Source: Lingula anatina (Eukaryota; Brachiopoda; Lingulata; Lingulida; Lingulidae). Taken from it: a stretch of DNA of 64,000 bases. The notes under the pieces are model-generated. The model was not told the origin of the DNA, ran no database searches, and saw only the letters and a list, made by a program, of their open reading frames with translations. The position numbers and the translations under genes are program-made. How positions within the stretch are numbered: the first letter of the stretch is position 1; each line of letters starts with the position of its first letter. Below, one piece after another: positions 59,677 to 64,000 of the stretch. Where the stretch lies: the NCBI RefSeq assembly GCF_001039355.2, contig NW_019775569.1, positions 81,299 through 145,298 on the forward strand, read 5' to 3'.

Positions 59677-62600
59677 TTAGTATACATATCCCCCTGGCGG
59701 TGGTTTTTCACCCTCTGGAAGAACTTCAGAAACATTTGACTCTAACCTGCTGTAGTCTTTACTGTTTGGCCGTCTGGTTTTTGTGTTTCTACCCTCAACT
59801 ACAAAGGCAATTATCTGAAAAGAATAAAAAAACAATCTTTAATGCACAGATCAAAATTAAGAAATGAACCTCATATTGCACAATAACAAAATCAAAATAT
59901 GGCATCAACTTACAAGTTTTATTCCAAAATAAAAGGGGGGGGGGAATAAACAATCTCTAATCAACAATTGTGCTGTTATCTGTCATCAAGATATCAGATG
60001 TCACTGCCACAGATGCAACTGGGTCAGAATGAAATTCCTTGAAACTGGGAAATCTTTAGAAACCCCCAGAGCAAGAGGTTGCCCAGAGTTATCTCATACA
60101 TGCAAATCAACATCCTTGCAATACATTAAGCTCTATGGGGTGGGCGAGAGTAGGGGTGGGTGTGGGCATGGAGGGATTTTGCCACAACTATCTCTTAATT
60201 AATTAAAATAATTAAGCTATATAACTAACTTTCTACCTGTTGTGGATCACTTTGTGTCACACAGCAGAGATGTCAATTAAATTTAGGACAAGCGGTATCA
60301 CTTACCTTTTGCTTGTTGTGGAACACAATATATCCCACAATACAGAGGATCACCACTGTAAAGAAATAGGCAATGAAGTGGCTCTTTGGTCTATCCTCTT
60401 CTGGTTGTAGCTTTACAGCTAACCCAGGCTTGCGAAAGCGGACACCTGTGGCACTTCCTTAAACAAACATAAAAATAAGGTGTAAATAAAGGGATAATCT
60501 GATACAAAGAAGAATGTGTTTGAACTAGAAGTGTGGGCTGGCTATAATATATGTAAGTTAAGTGCTTAGATTAACTAGTTTATGAAGTATAGGAATTTCT
60601 TTGAAATTCCAAGAGCTTCATTTTTTATAATTTTAAACTTTTTCAGAGTTTATCATTTTGAGACACTCACAAAAATGTACATTCTGACAAAGCCATGTTT
60701 TTACAGTTAACTGAATAATCATTATACATATTGCTGTAGGTAATCTATTTGGCATATCAAACTTTTTAAATTTCTCCTTGAAACAGGTGAAATACAAGCT
60801 CATTCCTCAGAAGTTTATGATGTGGTGCCCAAAATGTGATTGGCTATCATTATATGAACAGAGGATATATTATTGGTTTACATAGCAAAGCAAAATGAAA
60901 TTTTCTGCAAGATGTTTTTCTGCAAGATGTCTGTTTGAGGTTCCTACCAATTAAGTTTCTCAATGTTGTTGATATAAGTGCTGCACTATAAGGCTATGGC
61001 TTAACTATTTGTAAAAATCAATAACAATAGCAGCAGCAGTAAAATCAAAACTAAAGAAGGATCCTTTGTGTCAAATAATGTCACAATTTTCATCAATTCA
61101 GAAATTAGGGGGTCAACCATACTTCATCAAGAACTGGAACATCTTCTGGGATATCAAGTGAAATAAAAACAAAATGGGGAATTCATATTGGTATCCTACT
61201 TGCTCAACCAAACAGAAATTTATCAGTGTTCTGATATCCTTTTTCTTTCAAAAAAAAAAAAAAAACTTGCTCCTTCTAAAATCCTCCACACACAGAACAT
61301 ACTACCCACTCTTATACCCCATTCACACTACGCTCAGTTATCCGGATAAATTGCGAATTAGGTCACAATTCGAATAAATGCAGCAGTGTGAACACAAGAG
61401 GATTTTTGTAATGCGCATTTTCAAAATCCTGCAAGCAAGGTGGATTTCTAAGCGCGATCCGGATAACTTACCGGAATCGATACCTGTACAGATCTTACTG
61501 CGCATGTGTGCAGATAAGTGCGGGTATCTATGAATGCTTGTTTATTACTTTAGCGATTGCACCAAACGTATTTGGACGTCACCACTCACTACAACATGAG
61601 GATCCAAACTTATTTTGCCACCTTATACTTCTCAAGAATGCTGGAATGTCTTTTGAGTTGCATTTGTCGTAACAAATTTTTGTTGGTATTTTAAGATTTC
61701 CTGTGCGGCGCATGCACGAGTGTTCAAAACAGGAAGTTAAACCTGAAATTTTCAACGTGTAATTCGGTTTCGCTTAGCGTGTGTGAACGCAATACCGAAT
61801 CGAATTCCTCAAGAAAAATTTGGATTGTAGAAATGCGCATTTTTGCAACTGTAGTGTGAATGGGGTATTAGTAACTTAAGTCCTACTGTGACAATAGGTT
61901 TTATTCCAAACCAAGAATTTTCAAGATGGAGCACTTTGTTTGATTGTGAACCCCAAAGAACAAATTGTGTCTGTTTATTTAAAGGTGGCACTGTGAGCAT
62001 AACAGTGCAAACTGTATGAGGAAAGCAGTGATAGCTGTCTCTGGGTTTGAGATTTATGATCTGAGCTGAAAGGTTGCTGGGTGCAAAAGTGTAAATGTGG
62101 TACAATGAACATTAGAACTTTATATAGCAAAATAATAATAATAATAATAAGATAAATAAATATATAAAACAATAAACATGACTGCAAAATAAAATTTCAT
62201 GGAAATTTCAAAACTGTCTGTATAAACTGGTGAAATTTCCAGGAATATTTCCATTTTTTTTTGGTAACTGTATAGAGATCCAATGCTGACATAGAAAATG
62301 ACATACCATCAGGTTTTTCAAAATACCCATAGTTGTTGTCTTGTTCACTCTCAAAAAAATCTGCAACCAGACAAAGCAAATAGGACTTTAAAACAGCAGA
62401 AGCAATTAAAAAAGTGAAAGTCTAGTAAGAAAACAGAGGGGAATGTAACAGTTTGCAGAGATATCAAAAGATTATTAACTGAAATAAGTAAAATCAACAC
62501 CAGTGCAATAATAATGGCAACAACATCAATAAAATAGTTATTTACCAGAGAATGATAGGATTAAAATCAAAATGAAAAAAGCATAGAAATACAATATCAA

Positions 62601-63307
62601 TAAGAAAGGCTTTAGGTCATATACTAGTAAATGCTCATTATTCACCTATTGGCACAAAAATTGCCTTAAGAAATTATCTAGTGCATATTTCTACTTTAGC
62701 TTACTTTTAAATTGACTAAAATGGCGAGACAAAGAAAAGGTGACATAAAGTATAATTAGACTAATTTTGTTTAATAAGTGGTACTTTTTGGGCTAATGTT
62801 TGCTGTCAAGCGTGGTTGCGTTAGTTGTGACAGTGCTGCACTTTATGTGTTTATTTCATATGATTGTGATTAAGATTGGTGTGAGATATAAGATACGAGG
62901 TGGGCACTACAAAAAGACATACCATCATTAGAGTTAAGCATGTTCTGATTATTTGCAGTTTCATCAGGCTCCCCTTCACCGTAGTCTACAACCATAAAAT
63001 AATCACATTTAAATTTTCCATCATAAGTAAGTGAAAAGAAGCAGACACGATAACACAAGTACTTACTTTGGTGATGAGATAAAAGAAAGCACCATTAACA
63101 ACAGGTGAAAAGAAAGACAAACTGCTAACCAATATCTGCAAAATCAATTTTTCCACCAACAGACCTAAATATTGCCAAAAAAGAATGAAGCGAAACATTT
63201 ATCACAATTTAGCCACAGATAACTATGCTGGTGGTGAAAATCAAACTTACCATCTCCTTGGTTCTGATTTCCAATTGGAACGCCATTCCCAAGTTCTACT
63301 GTACTTC
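59677..63307 (-). CDS. TGN38/TGN46 (TGOLN2)-like trans-Golgi membrane protein, 3' exons
   Basis: Exons (minus): 63307-63251, 62985-62923, 62360-62307, 60457-60306, 59814-59677; junctions are GT-AG and phases agree. The 5' end lies beyond the window. The lumenal part is acidic and polar (YGEGEPDETANNQN, FFESEQDNNYGYFEKPDG). Then come RPKSHFIAYFFTVVILCIV, a single membrane span, and a cytoplasmic tail HNKQKIIAFVVEGRNTKTRR...DYSRL. This order closely follows the C-terminus of TGOLN2/TGN38, which cycles between the trans-Golgi network and plasma membrane using a Tyr-based sorting signal. Here the signal is YSRL (YxxL). The tail continues about 25 residues further to GGYVY. The three small upstream exons are all phase 1-1, which fits modular lumenal repeats. 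The upper lumenal exons and signal peptide are not visible. Confidence 0.85.
60458..61314. other. Part of an intron of the TGN38-like gene
   Basis: No exon is recognised. A copy of TTACATAGCAAAGCAA...TTTTCTGCAAGA near 60878-60930 matches part of the repeat at 50159-50200. Confidence 0.5.
61315..61867. mobile_element. 553-bp MITE, 17-bp TIRs, TTA target duplication
   Basis: Left end TACCCCATTCACACTAC and right end GTAGTGTGAATGGGGTA are perfect 17-bp inverted repeats. TTA flanks both sides (61312-61314 and 61868-61870). The length, lack of ORF and 3-bp duplication fit a non-autonomous PIF/Harbinger-type element in an intron of the TGN38-like gene. Confidence 0.88.
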
Positions 63308-63808
63308 CTGAAGAGAGAAAGAGAATCTTGAAGATCTTAACAGAAAGGTTCACTCTTAAAGGTCATGGAAGTCACTTTGGAAGATATAATTTAATTTTAA
63401 CTCCTCAACTATATTGCATTTTGTTGTCAGAGAGAGAGAGAGAGAGAAAGACGGAAAATGAAGCAGCTTCTAAAAGATAAAGCATCAGAGTCTGAACTCT
63501 ATAATTCTGGCTTTCATTAAATTGGATTCTTTTTAATCAGGATGATTTCACTGTTTGAAACATATTTTTAAAATTTATAGCCATAATACAAAGTATTTCT
63601 TTGACTGGCCCACTTAGTACTGAAACTTTCAACTTATTTCTATGTTGTTGCAACACATATACAATTTCACTAAATATTTCAAACCTCCACGAGCTAATGC
63701 TTGGTGATAATGCAGTACAACTGCGTAGTTAATGTAACAGCTTGACATCCATTATTCACTAAAGCAACTGCTGAATTATTCACTCTAATAGGATATATAC
63801 AGGTATGA

Positions 63809-63835
63809 GTGTGCGTGTGTGTGTGTGTGTGTGTA
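63809..63835. repeat. (GT)n microsatellite
   Basis: Alternating GT run just left of the terminal dispersed repeat. Confidence 0.9.
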
Positions 63836-64000
63836 TCAAGGACGGATCCAGAGATATTTTCTGACAGTCTTCCACATTATCTTTGTTGATCTATCCTCCA
63901 TTTTTGACCGTCTTCTGACAGAAAACATTAGATGCCCGACAATGTAACTTGAAAATCTGACCGTCTTCCGGAAGACCCAGAAGACGGCCTAAATCCGCCC
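63834..64000 (-). repeat. Dispersed repeat, copy 2 (reverse complement of 8826-8995)
   Basis: Contains ACGGATCC at one end and GGAAGACCCAGAAGACGGCC at the other, and aligns in reverse complement to 8826-8995 over its visible length. The element may continue beyond the window. Confidence 0.8.

Noticed and set aside
63105-63145. Extra exon of the TGN38-like gene after TTTTGCAG
   Set aside because: No donor follows in frame, and the neighbouring exons already join in phase.

Overview
The window is a piece of a nuclear genome from a multicellular animal, most probably a highly polymorphic marine invertebrate. Genes are split by GT-AG introns, non-coding DNA is AT-rich with many microsatellites, and the coding genes encode metazoan proteins: SUZ12, a ZP-domain membrane protein, an EGF/ALK-type glycine-rich secreted protein and a TGN38/TGN46-like protein. 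I cannot fix the phylum from the sequence alone. Exon models below were built by hand from splice sites, reading phase and family similarity.

Layout: 0-4.2 kb holds decayed mobile-element coding sequence, a 5'-truncated LINE reverse transcriptase (minus) and microsatellites. A two-exon gene (+, 5.0-5.8 kb) encodes 182 aa with a possible winged-helix region. 6.05-8.7 kb is a diverged tandem duplication of about 1.38 kb made of smaller repeats. 10.66-15.3 kb (minus) is a ten-exon ZP-domain single-pass membrane protein. 17.48-17.94 kb (minus) is a 151-aa orphan ORF. 20.98-33.07 kb (+) is a complete 15-exon SUZ12 gene, a core subunit of Polycomb repressive complex 2, with an E2F-like site and a CCAAT box just upstream of its start. 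MITE-like elements sit in its introns and 3' flank.

From 34.9 kb onward the assembly is redundant. Single N characters at 35097, 40776 and 53214 join contigs whose ends overlap: 34885-35096 repeats as 35100-35311, 36317-40770 as 40780-45075, and 46503-53213 as 53215-59643. The copies differ by SNPs and small indels, as uncollapsed alleles do. I therefore read the apparent 'tandem' glycine-rich genes at 38.1-40.3 and 42.4-48.8 kb, plus a third set of N-terminal exons at 55.0-55.5 kb, as one gene encoding signal peptide - PAN-like - calcium-binding EGF - ALK/LTK-type glycine-rich domain (404 aa, minus). Only the 42.4-48.8 kb copy is complete.

The right end (59.7-63.3 kb, minus) carries the 3' exons of a TGN38/TGOLN2-like trans-Golgi membrane protein whose 5' end lies outside the window. 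The genes look like ordinary unlinked chromosomal neighbours, not an operon or a system. The most notable items are the assembly redundancy, the PAN-EGF-glycine-rich gene, a duplicated fragment of the SUZ12 3' end near that gene's promoter, a set of new-looking MITEs with TTA target duplications, and a recurrent short dispersed motif.
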